A stretch of DNA of 64,000 bases, taken from the NCBI RefSeq assembly GCF_019443745.1, contig NZ_CP050948.1, positions 682,001 to 746,000 on the forward strand. Reading direction: 5' to 3'. The first letter of the stretch is position 1. Every line of letters starts with the position of its first letter. This DNA is from Iamia sp. SCSIO 61187. Lineage in GTDB: Bacteria; Actinomycetota; Acidimicrobiia; Acidimicrobiales; Iamiaceae. The position numbers and the translations under genes are program-made. This document shows positions 31,388 through 40,933 of the stretch, piece after piece. A model generated the notes under the pieces. The model was not told the DNA's origin and searched no databases. It was given only the letters and a program-made list of their open reading frames with translations.

Positions 31388-32938
31388 TCAGTCCCTGAGG
31401 CCGAGGGCCCGGACCGCCCGGAGCGTGTCGGCGTCGGCCGGGTCCTTGTCCGGGCGGTAGCGGACGAGGCGGGCGAACCGGAGGGCGACGCCACCGGCGT
31501 AGCGGGTCGACCGCTGGACCCCGTCGACCGCCACCTCGACCACCAGCTCGGGTCGCACGTGCACGATGTGCGCCTCGTCGGTGCGCTCGTCGCCGGTGGC
31601 GATCGCCTGGAGGGCCTGCGTCTGCCACGCCAGCACCTCGTCGGTCATGCCCTTGAACGTCTTGCCCACCATGACGAGGCCGGCGTCGCCCTCGCCGCGG
31701 GCGCCGAGGTGGAGGTTCGAGAGCCAGCCCCGGCGCCGGCCGTGGCCCCACTCGGCGGCCAGCACGACGAGGTCCAGGGTGTGGACCGGCTTCACCTTGC
31801 GCCACGCCTTGCCCCGGCGGCCGGCCTCGTACGGCGTCGACGCCCCCTTCACGACCACCCCCTCATGCCCGGCGGCCAGGGCGTCGTCGAGGACGGCAGC
31901 GGCGGCGGCCGGGTCCGACGTGCGGGTGCCCGGGATCTGCCACTCGCCGGCCACCTCGGCCAAGGCCGCCCGTCGCTCGTGGAGGGGGGCGTCGACCAGG
32001 TCGGTTCCGTCGCGGTGGACGAGGTCGAAGAACCAGGGCCGGACCGCGGTCGGAGCCGGCCCACCCTCGGCCCCGATCCGGCTGGCGGTGTCCTGGAACA
32101 GGACCGGGCGCAGGGCCTCGTCGACCACCAGGGCCTCGCCGTCGAGGACCAGGCGGTCCGCCGGGAGGGCGCGCACCAGGGCGATCACCTCGGGCAGGCG
32201 CCCCGTGATCTCGTTGAGGTTGCGGGTCCAGACCCGCACGTCGTCGCCGTCCCGGTGGACCTGGATGCGGATGCCGTCCAGCTTCCAGTCGACCACCGCG
32301 TCGCCCAGGTCCTCGACGGCACCGGCGACCGACTCGGCGGTGGAGGCGAGCATCGGCTGCACCGGGCGCCCCAGCTCCAGGCCCACGGCGGCGAGGCCGT
32401 CGGCCCCGGCGGTGAGGGCGACGTGGGCGATGGCGGGCAGGTCGCCGCCGAGCATGGCCGCCCGGCGCACCACCGGGGTCGGCACCTCGGCCGCCCGGGC
32501 CACGGCGTCGGCCATCACCCCGGCCAGGGCGCCCTGTCGCAGCTCGCCCCCGACCAGGCCGAAGAGGAACGCGGCCTCGTCGTCCGTGGCCCGCCCCAGC
32601 AGGTCCGCCAGGAGGCGCCGCCGCTCGGTTCCGGACCCGGTGCCCCCGAGCCCGGCCAGGGCGGTCAGGACGGCGTCGACCTCGAGCACCGTGAGCGTGG
32701 GCCCGTCGGCCGGCGGCTGGGCCGCCGCCTGGAGGGTCCGCCAGCCGACGCCGATCCGCCCCTGGAGCGGCGCCCCGGTGAGGAACCCGACGGCGACGGC
32801 GATCTCGTCGGGCCGGAGCTCGCGGAGCAGCGCGGCGATGGCGTCGCGCTTGGCCGTGCGGGACGACGTGGCGGCCACGGTGGCCGACGTGGCCACCACG
32901 GCGGCGAACGGGGTGGGGGTGGCGACGTCGAGCGACAC
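31388..32938 (-). CDS. ATP-dependent DNA ligase (LigB-like)
   Basis: About 516 aa. An N-terminal domain ([17 protein letters not shown] onwards) matches the DNA-binding region of mycobacterial LigB. The adenylation domain has motif I WKLDGIRIQVH with the AMP-accepting Lys, motif III LVLDGEAL, motif IV FFDLVHRDG, motif V EGVVVKG and the linker AWRKVKP; an OB domain follows. It seals nicks using ATP and is an accessory to the NAD-dependent LigA in actinobacteria. GTG 32938 is chosen by alignment with LigB from memory; GTG 32959 is possible. It is antisense to the ribosomal genes and interrupts the S10 operon. Confidence 0.88.
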   Translation of the reverse strand: MSLDVATPTPFAAVVATSATVAATSSRTAKRDAIAALLRELRPDEIAVAVGFLTGAPLQGRIGVGWRTLQAAAQPPADGPTLTVLEVDAVLTALAGLGGTGSGTERRRLLADLLGRATDDEAAFLFGLVGGELRQGALAGVMADAVARAAEVPTPVVRRAAMLGGDLPAIAHVALTAGADGLAAVGLELGRPVQPMLASTAESVAGAVEDLGDAVVDWKLDGIRIQVHRDGDDVRVWTRNLNEITGRLPEVIALVRALPADRLVLDGEALVVDEALRPVLFQDTASRIGAEGGPAPTAVRPWFFDLVHRDGTDLVDAPLHERRAALAEVAGEWQIPGTRTSDPAAAAAVLDDALAAGHEGVVVKGASTPYEAGRRGKAWRKVKPVHTLDLVVLAAEWGHGRRRGWLSNLHLGARGEGDAGLVMVGKTFKGMTDEVLAWQTQALQAIATGDERTDEAHIVHVRPELVVEVAVDGVQRSTRYAGGVALRFARLVRYRPDKDPADADTLRAVRALGLRD

Positions 32939-33012
32939 CCCGTCAGTGTGGCCGGTCACCCCGCCCGGGACGCCCGCATCCCGAGGCGGCGTCGGCGGCG
33001 ACCACGGTTCTC

Positions 33013-33129
33013 GGTACGGATCCCGGGCCCGTGGGGCCACGATCGGTACCAGGAACGGCGAGACGCTGGTGTGGGCTCGTCCTGGGTACGGATCCGGGCC
33101 TGTGGGGCCGCGATCGGTACCAGGAACGG
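33013..33129. repeat. Two direct copies of a 45-46-bp palindrome-like unit
   Basis: Copies at 33013-33058 and 33085-33129 both start GGTACGGATC and end GATCGGTACCAGGAACGG, differing by one indel and a few bases. Each unit is itself an imperfect inverted repeat (GGTACGGATC against GATCGGTACC). They lie between the divergent ligase and VOC genes, in a 266-nt gap with no other gene. Confidence 0.75.
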
Positions 33130-33204
33130 GGCCTCGTCTCCGAGGGCCGATGAGCCTCGGGCGGCCCGCCGGTCGAAGAGGTGACCGCAGCCCCAGGAGA
33201 GACC

Positions 33205-33606
33205 ATGCCCCGCCCGTTCGTCATCAGCCTGCCCATCGAGGACCGCCGCCGCGCGTTCGCCTTCTACACCGAGGGCCTGGGCCTCGAGGCCGTGGGCGCA
33301 CCGGCCGACGACGGGGTGCCCGAGCCCCTCCGCCTGGTCCTGGGGGACGACGTGCACCTGGTGCTGATCCCCCGGGGCGGGTTCGGGTGGGTCACCGCGC
33401 CCCACGAGACGGCGGTGCCGGGCACCAGCGAGTGCCAGCTCAGCTGGGCCGTGGCCACCGAGGCCGAGGTCGACGCCGCCGTCGAGCGGGCCCGGGCCGC
33501 CGGCGGCCAGGTCCTGGTCGAGCCGGCGTCCACCGGGTGGGGCTACTCGGGTCTGCTCGCCGACCCCGACGGCCACCTCTGGATGGTGACGGTCCGAACG
33601 GAGTGA
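33205..33606 (+). CDS. VOC (glyoxalase/bleomycin-resistance) superfamily protein
   Basis: A 133-aa vicinal-oxygen-chelate protein made of two beta-alpha-beta-beta-beta units: FVISLPIEDRRRAFAFYTEG opens the first and CQLSWAVATEAEVDAAVERA the second, ending with the typical GLLADPDGHLWMVTV. ATG 33205 has AGGAGA just upstream. The substrate is unknown; members include metalloenzymes and drug-binding resistance proteins. It is unrelated to the neighbouring ribosomal genes. Confidence 0.82.
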   Translation: MPRPFVISLPIEDRRRAFAFYTEGLGLEAVGAPADDGVPEPLRLVLGDDVHLVLIPRGGFGWVTAPHETAVPGTSECQLSWAVATEAEVDAAVERARAAGGQVLVEPASTGWGYSGLLADPDGHLWMVTVRTE

Positions 33607-33665
33607 GGGCCTCCAGGGCGGTGGGTGGGGTCGGAGGACGTGATCACGGTCCGAACGGAGTGAGG
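33589..33665 (+). repeat. 20-bp direct repeat at the 3' end of the VOC gene
   Basis: ACGGTCCGAACGGAGTGAGG occurs at 33589-33608, spanning the VOC stop codon, and again at 33646-33665. The period is 57 nt. It looks like a remnant of a small tandem duplication. Confidence 0.8.
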
Positions 33666-33709
33666 ACCGGGTCATAGCACCACCGCCCGACACGGTGGGG
33701 GACCTGGGC

Positions 33710-33915
33710 TTGGAGCCCCGGGCGGGGCTCGCTACAGTGGCTCCCTCGTGCACGGGACCCCAGAGGTTCGGTACCGAGCGCGCTGAATCGACGTCCACGG
33801 ACGCCCTCTCGAGCGAGGGAACCCCGTGGCACAACCGAGACACGCTCCGCCGGGCCCGCCCGAGCGGAGCGTCCGCGTGAACGGACCTTCCGTTCCTCCG
33901 CGAGAGAAGAGAGAC
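33710..33915 (+). promoter_or_regulatory. S10-operon promoter and long leader
   Basis: TTGGAG (33710-33715), 17 nt, TACAGT (33733-33738) is a strong promoter. The leader to rplC is about 170 nt and includes pairing segments such as CCGCCGGGCCCGCCCGAGCGG. S10 operons of other bacteria carry an L4-bound leader, so autoregulation is possible, but I cannot fold this one with confidence. With 33607-33709 it makes up the 309-nt gap; nothing else is seen. Confidence 0.6.
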
Positions 33916-34566
33916 ATGGCAACCAAAGCGATCGTCGGGTCCAAGCTCGGCATGACGCAGATCTGGGACGACGATCGCAACGTCGTCCCGGTCACCGTCC
34001 TGCAGGTCGAGCCGGTCCGCGTGGTCAAGATCAAGACCCAGGAGCGCGACGGCTACACCGCCCTCCAGGTCACGTTCGGCCAGAAGAAGGCCTCCAAGCT
34101 CACCAAGCCGGTGGCCGGCCAGTTCGCCACGGCCGACGTCGAGCCCGGGCCCCGCCTGGTCGAGCTCCGCCTCGACGACGTGTCGGAGTACACCGTCGGC
34201 CAGACGCTGGGCGTCGACATCCTCGCCGAGGGCGGGCTGATCGACGTCACCGCCGTCAGCAAGGGCAAGGGCTTCGCCGGCGTCATGAAGCGCCACGGCT
34301 TCGCCGGCCAGCGGGCCAGCCACGGCGCCCACCGGGTCCACCGTGCGCCCGGCGCCATCGGCGCCTGCGCCACGCCGTCCCGGGTGTTCAAGGGCCAGCG
34401 CATGGCCGGCCGCACCGGTGGCGAGAAGGTCACCACCATGAACCTCGAGGTCGTCCGGGCCGACACCGACCGCAACCTCCTCCTCATCAAGGGCGCCGTG
34501 CCCGGCCCCAAGGGCGGCCTGGTGCTCGTCCGCAACGCGGCCAAGGCCGCCGGGAAGGACGCCTGA
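33916..34566 (+). CDS. rplC: 50S ribosomal protein L3
   Basis: A 216-aa L3 nucleating 50S assembly near the peptidyl transferase centre. [38 protein letters not shown] and [18 protein letters not shown] are the expected blocks. ATG 33916 follows GAGAGAAGAGAG. First gene of the long r-protein run, and overlapping rplD by 1 nt. Confidence 0.96.
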   Translation: MATKAIVGSKLGMTQIWDDDRNVVPVTVLQVEPVRVVKIKTQERDGYTALQVTFGQKKASKLTKPVAGQFATADVEPGPRLVELRLDDVSEYTVGQTLGVDILAEGGLIDVTAVSKGKGFAGVMKRHGFAGQRASHGAHRVHRAPGAIGACATPSRVFKGQRMAGRTGGEKVTTMNLEVVRADTDRNLLLIKGAVPGPKGGLVLVRNAAKAAGKDA

Positions 34567-35315
34567 TGGCCAAGATCGACGTGCTCGACGCCTCGGGCAA
34601 GAAGACCGACACCACCGACCTCGACGACGCCGTGTTCGGCATCGAGCCCAACGGGCCCGTGCTGCACCAGGTCGTCACCGCCCAGCTGGCCGCCCGCCGG
34701 GCCGGCACCCAGTCGACCAAGACCCGGGCCGAGGTGGCCGGTGGCGGCGCCAAGCCCTGGAAGCAGAAGGGCACCGGCCGGGCCCGCCAGGGCTCGATCC
34801 GCAGCCCGCAGTGGTCCGGCGGCGGCGTGGCCCTCGGCCCGAAGCCCCGCAGCTACAGCCAGCGCACGCCGAAGAAGATGGTCCGCCTGGCCCTGCGCTC
34901 GGCGCTCTCCGACCGGGCCGCCGACGGCAAGGTCAAGGTCGTCGACTTCGGCTTCGACGCCCCCGGCACCAAGCAGGCCGCCCGGGCGCTCGCCGACATC
35001 GGCGTCGAGGGCAAGGTCCTCCTGGTCCTGGCGGCCGACGACGTCGCCACCTGGAAGAGCTTCCGGAACCTCACCGACGTCCACATCATCGTGCCCGGCG
35101 AGCTGAACGCCTACGACGTCCTGGTCAGCGACTGGGTCGTCTTCACCCCGGGCACCGTCCCGGCCGACACCAGCGTCTCCCGGGGCCCGGCCCCGACGCC
35201 GGCCGGCCACCGTGGCGGCGCCCCCGGCGAGCGGGCCTCGGTCCCGGTCACCGTGCCCGACACCGATGCCGTCGTCGAGGCGGCCAACGACGAGGACTCG
35301 GAGGACGAGTCGTGA
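34566..35315 (+). CDS. rplD: 50S ribosomal protein L4 with acidic tail
   Basis: A 249-aa L4; the core (to about residue 205) has [20 protein letters not shown] and [15 protein letters not shown] for the tunnel loop. The C-terminus continues about 40 residues past the usual end and finishes in NDEDSEDES, an acidic tail absent from most bacterial L4. L4 lines the exit tunnel and in many bacteria represses its own operon. It overlaps rplC by 1 nt and rplW by 4 nt. Confidence 0.95.
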   Translation: MAKIDVLDASGKKTDTTDLDDAVFGIEPNGPVLHQVVTAQLAARRAGTQSTKTRAEVAGGGAKPWKQKGTGRARQGSIRSPQWSGGGVALGPKPRSYSQRTPKKMVRLALRSALSDRAADGKVKVVDFGFDAPGTKQAARALADIGVEGKVLLVLAADDVATWKSFRNLTDVHIIVPGELNAYDVLVSDWVVFTPGTVPADTSVSRGPAPTPAGHRGGAPGERASVPVTVPDTDAVVEAANDEDSEDES

Positions 35316-35602
35316 AGGACCCCCGCCAGGTGATCCTCAAGCCGGTCGTGAGCGAGAAGTCCTACGCCCTGCTCGAGTCCAACCAGTACACGTTCATCGT
35401 CCACCCGACGGCCTCGAAGCCCGAGATCAGCGACGCCGTGGCGTCGATCTTCGGCGTCACCGTCACCCGGGTGAACACGCTCAACCGCCAGGGCAAGAAG
35501 ACCCGGAACCGCCGCACCGGCAAGGTCGGGTCCAAGGCCTCCACCAAGCGGGCCATCGTCACCCTCGCCGACGGTGACTCGATCGACCTGTTCGAGAGCT
35601 GA
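35312..35602 (+). CDS. rplW: 50S ribosomal protein L23
   Basis: A 96-aa L23 at the tunnel exit, a docking site for SRP and trigger factor. [20 protein letters not shown] and [20 protein letters not shown] are typical. The GTG 35312 start overlaps the rplD stop (GTGA), indicating coupled translation. Confidence 0.95.
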   Translation: MKDPRQVILKPVVSEKSYALLESNQYTFIVHPTASKPEISDAVASIFGVTVTRVNTLNRQGKKTRNRRTGKVGSKASTKRAIVTLADGDSIDLFES

Positions 35603-35613
35603 GGAGGACCCTG

Positions 35614-36450
35614 ATGGCACTTCGCAAGCGCAAGCCCACCAGCGCCGGCCGCCGGTTCCAGACCGTCTCGGACTTCTCCGAGATCACCAAGACGACGCCC
35701 GAGAAGTCGCTGGTCGGTCCGAAGCCCAAGACCGGTGGCCGCAACAACGGCGGCCACAAGACCGCTCGCCACAAGGGCGGTGGCCACAAGCGCCAGTACC
35801 GCCAGATCGACTTCAAGCGCACCAAGGACGGCGTGCCGGCCAAGGTCGCCGCGGTCGAGTACGACCCGAACCGCAACTGCCGCATCCTGCTGCTGCACTA
35901 CGTCGACGGCGCCAAGGCCTACATCCTCGCCCCGCGCGACGTGAAGGTCGGCGACATGCTCCAGTCCGGCCAGGGCGCCGAGATCCGCTCCGGCAACGCC
36001 ATGCCGATGCGCTACATCCCCGTGGGCACGACGATCCACAACGTCGAGCTCAAGCCCGGCGGCGGTGGCCGCATGGCCCGCAGCGCCGGCTCCAGCGTCC
36101 AGCTGGTGGCCAAGGAGGGCGAGTTCGCCACCCTGCGCCTCCCCAGCACCGAGATGCGCCGGGTGCCGATCGACTGCCGGGCGACCGTCGGCACGGTCGG
36201 CAACGCCGAGGCCGAGCTGGTCAAGGTCGGCAAGGCCGGCCGCAACCGCTGGAAGGGCGTCCGCCCCCAGACCCGTGGCGTCGCCATGAACCCCGTCGAC
36301 CACCCCCACGGTGGCGGCGAGGGCAAGACCTCCGGTGGTCGCCACCCCGTGTCGCCCTGGGGCAAGCCCGAGGGCCGCACCCGCGACCAGAACAAGCCGT
36401 CCCAGAAGCTCATCGTCCGGCGCCGCCGCACCCGCGGCTCGCGGAGGTAA
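35614..36450 (+). CDS. rplB: 50S ribosomal protein L2
   Basis: A 278-aa L2, needed for subunit joining and peptidyl transfer. [40 protein letters not shown] and the C-terminal [20 protein letters not shown] with its conserved histidine are intact. GAGGAGG overlaps the end of rplW. Confidence 0.97.
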   Translation: MALRKRKPTSAGRRFQTVSDFSEITKTTPEKSLVGPKPKTGGRNNGGHKTARHKGGGHKRQYRQIDFKRTKDGVPAKVAAVEYDPNRNCRILLLHYVDGAKAYILAPRDVKVGDMLQSGQGAEIRSGNAMPMRYIPVGTTIHNVELKPGGGGRMARSAGSSVQLVAKEGEFATLRLPSTEMRRVPIDCRATVGTVGNAEAELVKVGKAGRNRWKGVRPQTRGVAMNPVDHPHGGGEGKTSGGRHPVSPWGKPEGRTRDQNKPSQKLIVRRRRTRGSRR

Positions 36451-36455
36451 CCCGA

Positions 36456-36740
36456 ATGCCCCGTTCACTCAAGAAGGGCCCGTTCGTCGACGGGCACCTG
36501 CTCTCCAAGGTCGATGGCCTCAACGAGAAGGGCGAGAAGAAGGTCATCAAGACCTGGTCCCGCCGCTCCACGATCATCCCCGACATGGTGGGCCACACCA
36601 TCGCCGTCCACGACGGGCGCAAGCACGTCCCGGTGTACATCACCGAGTCGATGGTCGGTCACAAGCTGGGCGAGTTCGCCCCCACCCGCACCTTCCGGTA
36701 CCACGCCGGCCAGGAGAAGTCCGTGCGAGGTCGGCGCTGA
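36456..36740 (+). CDS. rpsS: 30S ribosomal protein S19
   Basis: A 94-aa S19 from the 30S head. [20 protein letters not shown] and [20 protein letters not shown] are canonical. GCGGAGG overlaps the rplB stop. It overlaps rplV by 1 nt. Confidence 0.96.
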   Translation: MPRSLKKGPFVDGHLLSKVDGLNEKGEKKVIKTWSRRSTIIPDMVGHTIAVHDGRKHVPVYITESMVGHKLGEFAPTRTFRYHAGQEKSVRGRR

Positions 36741-37615
36741 TGGCTGGTGGCAGTGGTGTGAAGACCAACGAGCGTCCCGGGACGCGCGCCCAGGCCCGCT
36801 ACGTGCGGGTCTCGGCCTACAAGGCCCGTGAGGTCCTCGACCTGATCCGCGACCTCCACGTGAGCGACGCCGACCAGGTCCTGGCCTTCACCGACCGCGA
36901 CGTGGCCAAGGTGGTCCGCAAGGTCCTGGCCTCGGCCGTGGCCAACGGCCAGAACAACGAGCAGCAGGACCCCGACACGTTGAAGGTCGTCGCCTGCTAC
37001 GCCGACGAGGGCCCGACCCTCAAGCGGTGGCGGCCCCGTGCCCGCGGTCGGGCCACCCGCATCCGCAAGCGCACCTGCCACATCACCGTGATCGTCGGTC
37101 GCATGGGCGACGACGAGCTGCGGCGCTGGCGGGAGAAGAACCAGGCCGGCCTCACCACCGAGGGCGGGCGCGGCGGTCGCCGTCGCACCCCCGCCGCCGA
37201 CCGGCGGGCCCGCGTGGCCCGCTCCCGCGGCGAGTCGACCGAGACCACCGAGACCAAGACGGTCGACGAGGGCTCCACGTCGGAGGTCACCGAGGCCGAG
37301 GCCGCGGTGGACGAGGCGGTGGGCTCCACCGACGAGCCCGGCACCGACGCGGACGAGGCCACCGAGGCGCCCTACGCCGGGTCGCACCTGCCCGTCGACG
37401 AGGACGGCCAGGAGGCCCCCGAGGGCTTCGAGATCAAGGGCAACGAGAGCTCGAAGAAGTTCCACGTGCCCGGCAGCCGCTGGTTCGACCAGACGAACGC
37501 CGAGGTGTGGTTCGCCACGCCGGAGGACGCCGAGGCGGCGGGCTTCGAGCCCGCCGGTGGCGAGGACGAGCAGGACGTGGCGTCCGACGATGCCGAGAAG
37601 GACGAGGACAAGTAA
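36740..37615 (+). CDS. rplV: 50S ribosomal protein L22 with a long acidic C-terminal extension and extra domain
   Basis: At 291 aa it is more than twice the usual 110-130. The L22 core is normal: YVRVSAYKAREVLDLIRDLH, KVLASAVANGQNNEQ, then the tunnel hairpin TLKRWRPRARGRATRIRKRT. After about residue 125 come a basic linker (GGRGGRRRTPAADRRARVAR), an acidic Glu/Thr/Asp region, and near residues 230-275 a folded-looking block with EIKGNESSKKFHVPGSRWFD, then NAEVWFATPEDAEAAGFEPA, closing in an Asp/Glu tail. That block resembles a small motif I recall from nuclease and surface proteins (the Gly-Asn, His-x-Pro-Gly, Phe, Ala-Gly-Phe pattern). It overlaps rpsS by 1 nt and abuts rpsC directly. Confidence 0.94.
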   Translation: MAGGSGVKTNERPGTRAQARYVRVSAYKAREVLDLIRDLHVSDADQVLAFTDRDVAKVVRKVLASAVANGQNNEQQDPDTLKVVACYADEGPTLKRWRPRARGRATRIRKRTCHITVIVGRMGDDELRRWREKNQAGLTTEGGRGGRRRTPAADRRARVARSRGESTETTETKTVDEGSTSEVTEAEAAVDEAVGSTDEPGTDADEATEAPYAGSHLPVDEDGQEAPEGFEIKGNESSKKFHVPGSRWFDQTNAEVWFATPEDAEAAGFEPAGGEDEQDVASDDAEKDEDK

Positions 37616-38542
37616 ATGGGCCAGAAGGTCAACCCCTACGGGTTCCGCCTCGGCGTCACCACCGACTGGAAGTCGCGGTGGTTCGCCGGTCGGGCGGAGT
37701 ACGCCGACCTGATCATCGAGGACTGGAAGGTCCGCGACATGATCATGTCGACGCTGCCCCACGCCGCCATCAGCCGCATCGAGGTCGAGCGCACCCGTGA
37801 CCGGGTCCGGGTCGACGTCCACACGGCCCGCCCCGGCATCGTCATCGGCCGCCGTGGCGCCCAGGCCGACGAGCTCCGGGCCGGTCTCACCAAGATCACC
37901 GGCAACAACCGGGTCCAGCTCAACATCCAGGAGATCAAGCAGCCCGAGCTCGACGCCGCCCTCATCGCCCAGGGCGTCGCCGACCAGCTCGCCGGCCGCG
38001 TGGCCTTCCGCCGGGCCATGAAGCGCGCCGTGCAGAACGCTCAGAAGGCCGGCGCCCTCGGCATCCGGGTCCAGTGCTCGGGCCGCCTCGGTGGCTCGGA
38101 GATGAGCCGGACCGAGTGGTACCGCGAGGGTCGCGTCCCGCTGCACACCCTCCGCGCCGACATCGACTACGGCTTCCGCGAGGCCCGCACGACCTCGGGC
38201 CGCATCGGCGTCAAGGTCTGGATCTACAAGGGCGACATCCTGCCCTACAAGGCCTCGACCGAGGACAAGATCGCCAAGGAGGCCGCCATGGCCGTCGGCG
38301 AGACCTCGGGCCAGGCCCCAGCACCCCGCCCGGTGGTGTCCTCCAAGGGCCGTCGCCCGGCCCTGGCCGACGCCCCCGCCGCCCCCGCGGTCGAGGGTGC
38401 GCCCACCGAGGAGGAGGCCAAGCCGCTCGTCGGCGAGGCCGACCCGGAGTTCGAGAAGCTCCTCGAGGAAGAGGAAGCCATCGAGCGCTCGGTCCGCGAG
38501 CACCACGAGACCCCCCACTTCCGCCCCGGGGACGGTGACTGA
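37616..38542 (+). CDS. rpsC: 30S ribosomal protein S3
   Basis: A 308-aa S3 at the mRNA entry. [20 protein letters not shown], the KH domain with [16 protein letters not shown], and the C-terminal [15 protein letters not shown] are intact. About 70 residues extend past the E. coli end, rich in Pro/Ala and then Glu/Asp, as often seen in actinobacteria. Its ATG directly follows the rplV stop. Confidence 0.96.
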   Translation: MGQKVNPYGFRLGVTTDWKSRWFAGRAEYADLIIEDWKVRDMIMSTLPHAAISRIEVERTRDRVRVDVHTARPGIVIGRRGAQADELRAGLTKITGNNRVQLNIQEIKQPELDAALIAQGVADQLAGRVAFRRAMKRAVQNAQKAGALGIRVQCSGRLGGSEMSRTEWYREGRVPLHTLRADIDYGFREARTTSGRIGVKVWIYKGDILPYKASTEDKIAKEAAMAVGETSGQAPAPRPVVSSKGRRPALADAPAAPAVEGAPTEEEAKPLVGEADPEFEKLLEEEEAIERSVREHHETPHFRPGDGD

Positions 38543-38544
38543 TC

Positions 38545-38961
38545 ATGTTGATGCCCCGCAAGGTCAAGCACCGCAAGACGCACCGCGGCCGCACCACCGG
38601 CCCGGCCAAGGGTGGCACCGAGGTCACCTTCGGCGACTACGGCATCCAGGCCCTCGAGCCCGGGTGGATCACCGCCCGGCAGATCGAGGCCGCCCGAATC
38701 GCCATGACCCGTCACATCAAGCGTGGCGGCAAGGTCTGGATCAACCTGTTCCCGGACAAGCCCGTCACCGAGAAGCCGGCCGAGACCCGCATGGGCTCGG
38801 GCAAGGGCAACCCCGAGCGCTGGGTCGCCGTGGTCAAGCCGGGCCGGATCCTGTTCGAGCTCAGCTACTCCGACCCCGTCGTGGCCCGCGAGGCCATCGA
38901 CCGGGCGATCCAGAAGCTCCCCATCAAGGCCAAGTTCGTCACGCGAGAGGTGGACTTCTGA
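38545..38961 (+). CDS. rplP: 50S ribosomal protein L16
   Basis: A 138-aa L16 near the A site. [39 protein letters not shown] and [20 protein letters not shown] are canonical. ATG 38545 or 38551 could be used. It overlaps rpmC by 1 nt. Confidence 0.96.
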   Translation: MLMPRKVKHRKTHRGRTTGPAKGGTEVTFGDYGIQALEPGWITARQIEAARIAMTRHIKRGGKVWINLFPDKPVTEKPAETRMGSGKGNPERWVAVVKPGRILFELSYSDPVVAREAIDRAIQKLPIKAKFVTREVDF

Positions 38962-39179
38962 TGGCGAAGACAGACATCACCGACCTGGACGACCACGGCC
39001 TCGAGGTGCGTCTCGCCGAGACGCGCGAGGAGCTGTTCAACCTCCGCTTCCGCCGGGCCACCGGCCAGCTGGAGAACGGGGCCTCGATCCTCGAGGCCCG
39101 CCGCCAGGTCGCCCGCATCCTCACCGAGCAGCGCAGCCGTGAGATCGCTGCCGCCGAGAGCCAGGAGGCCTCCGCATGA
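38961..39179 (+). CDS. rpmC: 50S ribosomal protein L29
   Basis: A 72-aa two-helix L29 at the tunnel exit: [20 protein letters not shown] and [17 protein letters not shown] are typical. It overlaps rpsQ by 4 nt (ATGA). Confidence 0.95.
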   Translation: MAKTDITDLDDHGLEVRLAETREELFNLRFRRATGQLENGASILEARRQVARILTEQRSREIAAAESQEASA

Positions 39180-39466
39180 GCGACACCAGCAACGAGACCA
39201 CGGAGACCCCCGCCCGCGAGAACCGGCGCAAGGTCCGCGAGGGCATCGTCACGTCCAACGCCATGGACAAGACCGCCATCGTCACCGTCACCTCCCGCAA
39301 GCCCCACCGGCTCTACGGCAAGACGGTCCAGCAGTCGACCAAGCTCTACACCCACGACGAGGACAACGACCTGAAGGTCGGCGACCGCGTCCGGGTGCAG
39401 GAGACCCGACCCCTGTCGAAGCTCAAGCGCTGGCGGGTCGTCGAGGTCGTGGAGCGGGCCCGATGA
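39176..39466 (+). CDS. rpsQ: 30S ribosomal protein S17
   Basis: A 96-aa S17 with an OB fold: [40 protein letters not shown] and [19 protein letters not shown]. An acidic 15-residue N-terminal extension precedes the core. It is coupled to rpmC and rplN by 4-nt overlaps. Confidence 0.95.
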   Translation: MSDTSNETTETPARENRRKVREGIVTSNAMDKTAIVTVTSRKPHRLYGKTVQQSTKLYTHDEDNDLKVGDRVRVQETRPLSKLKRWRVVEVVERAR

Positions 39467-39831
39467 TCCAGCAGGAATCGCGACTCCGGGTCGCGGACAA
39501 CTCCGGCGCCAAGGAGGTGCTCTGCATCAAGGTGCTGGGCGGCTCCAAGCGGCGCTACGCCTCCATCGGCGACATCTTCGTCGCCACCGTGAAGGACGCC
39601 ATCCCCGGCGCCGCCGTCCGCAAGGGCGACGTCGTCAAGTGCGTCGTGGTCCGGGTGAAGAAGGAGAAGCGTCGTCCCGACGGCTCCTACATCCGCTTCG
39701 ACGAGAACGCGGCCGTCCTCATCAACGACCAGCAGCAGCCCCGCGGCACCCGCATCTTCGGACCGGTCGGCCGCGAGCTGCGCGACAAGCGCTTCATGCG
39801 CATCGTCTCCCTCGCCCCCGAGGTCCTCTGA
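39463..39831 (+). CDS. rplN: 50S ribosomal protein L14
   Basis: A 122-aa L14 at the subunit interface: [40 protein letters not shown] and [20 protein letters not shown]. Canonical length. This begins the spc-type section. Confidence 0.97.
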   Translation: MIQQESRLRVADNSGAKEVLCIKVLGGSKRRYASIGDIFVATVKDAIPGAAVRKGDVVKCVVVRVKKEKRRPDGSYIRFDENAAVLINDQQQPRGTRIFGPVGRELRDKRFMRIVSLAPEVL

Positions 39832-40151
39832 TGTCGAACACGATCAAGCTGAAGAAGGGCGACCGCGTGCGCGTCCTCACCGGCAAGGACCGGGGCAAGG
39901 AGGGCGTGATCATGCGGGTCCTGCCCCAGGCCAACAAGGTCATCGTCGACGGCGTCAACGTGGCCAAGAAGCACCAGAAGGCCCGCTCCGCCACCAGCCA
40001 GGGCGGGATCATCGACAAGGACATGCCCATCCCGGTGCCCAACGTCGCCCTGCTCAGCCCGAGCGACGGCAAGCCCACCCGGGTCGGCTACAAGGTCCTC
40101 GAGGACGGCACCAAGATCCGCGTGTGCCGTCGGACGGGGGCGGAGATCTGA
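39831..40151 (+). CDS. rplX: 50S ribosomal protein L24
   Basis: A 106-aa L24, an early assembly protein. The KOW motif is in [20 protein letters not shown], followed by [15 protein letters not shown] and [20 protein letters not shown]. It overlaps both neighbours by 1 nt. Confidence 0.96.
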   Translation: MSNTIKLKKGDRVRVLTGKDRGKEGVIMRVLPQANKVIVDGVNVAKKHQKARSATSQGGIIDKDMPIPVPNVALLSPSDGKPTRVGYKVLEDGTKIRVCRRTGAEI

Positions 40152-40732
40152 TGAGTGACACTGCGACCCAGACCAAGACGCCCCCGCGTCTCAAGACCAG
40201 GTACGACGAGACCCTCCGGGCCCAGCTGAAGGACAGCCTGTCCCTCGGCAACGTCATGGAGGTGCCCCGCCTCGAGAAGATCGTGGTGAACATGGGCGTC
40301 GGCGATGCCGTCGGCCAGCCCTCGCTGCTCGACGGGGCCATCGCCGACCTCCAGGTGATCACCGGCCAGAAGCCGGCCGTCACCCGGGCCAAGAAGTCGA
40401 TCGCCACGTTCAAGCTCCGCGAGGGCAACGCCATCGGCGCCAAGGTCACCCTCCGGGGCGACCGCATGTGGGAGTTCTTCGACCGGCTCGTGAGCCTGGC
40501 GATCCCCCGCATCCGCGACTTCCGGGGCCTCAACCCCCGGAGCTTCGACGGCAACGGCAACTACACATTCGGTGTCACCGAGCAGCTGATCTTCCCGGAG
40601 ATCGACTACGACAAGGTCGACACCACCCGTGGGATGGACATCACCATCGTGACCACGGCCCGGACCGACGACGAAGGACGGGCCCTGCTCGCCGCCTTCG
40701 GATTCCCGTTCAAGCGTGAGGGACAGCAGTAA
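40151..40732 (+). CDS. rplE: 50S ribosomal protein L5
   Basis: A 193-aa L5 binding 5S r[63 protein letters not shown] and [20 protein letters not shown]. Complete. It overlaps rpsZ by 1 nt. Confidence 0.96.
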   Translation: MSDTATQTKTPPRLKTRYDETLRAQLKDSLSLGNVMEVPRLEKIVVNMGVGDAVGQPSLLDGAIADLQVITGQKPAVTRAKKSIATFKLREGNAIGAKVTLRGDRMWEFFDRLVSLAIPRIRDFRGLNPRSFDGNGNYTFGVTEQLIFPEIDYDKVDTTRGMDITIVTTARTDDEGRALLAAFGFPFKREGQQ

Positions 40733-40917
40733 TGGCCAAGAAGGCGCTGATCAACAAGGCGAACAAGACGCCCAAGTTCAAGGTCCGGGGCTACACCCGG
40801 TGCCAGAGGTGCGGTCGCCCGCACTCGGTGTACCGCAAGTTCAAGCTCTGCCGGATCTGCCTGCGTGACATGGCGCACGCCGGCGAGATCCCCGGTGTGA
40901 CCAAGGCCAGCTGGTGA
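40732..40917 (+). CDS. rpsZ: 30S ribosomal protein S14, zinc-binding type Z
   Basis: The short 61-aa S14 form with a zinc ribbon: [20 protein letters not shown] gives the CxxC-CxxC ligands and REM-like [17 protein letters not shown] ends it. The long zinc-free paralogue of many actinobacteria is not in this window. Confidence 0.96.
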   Translation: MAKKALINKANKTPKFKVRGYTRCQRCGRPHSVYRKFKLCRICLRDMAHAGEIPGVTKASW

Positions 40918-40933
40918 TGGAGGTGCAGAGCAA

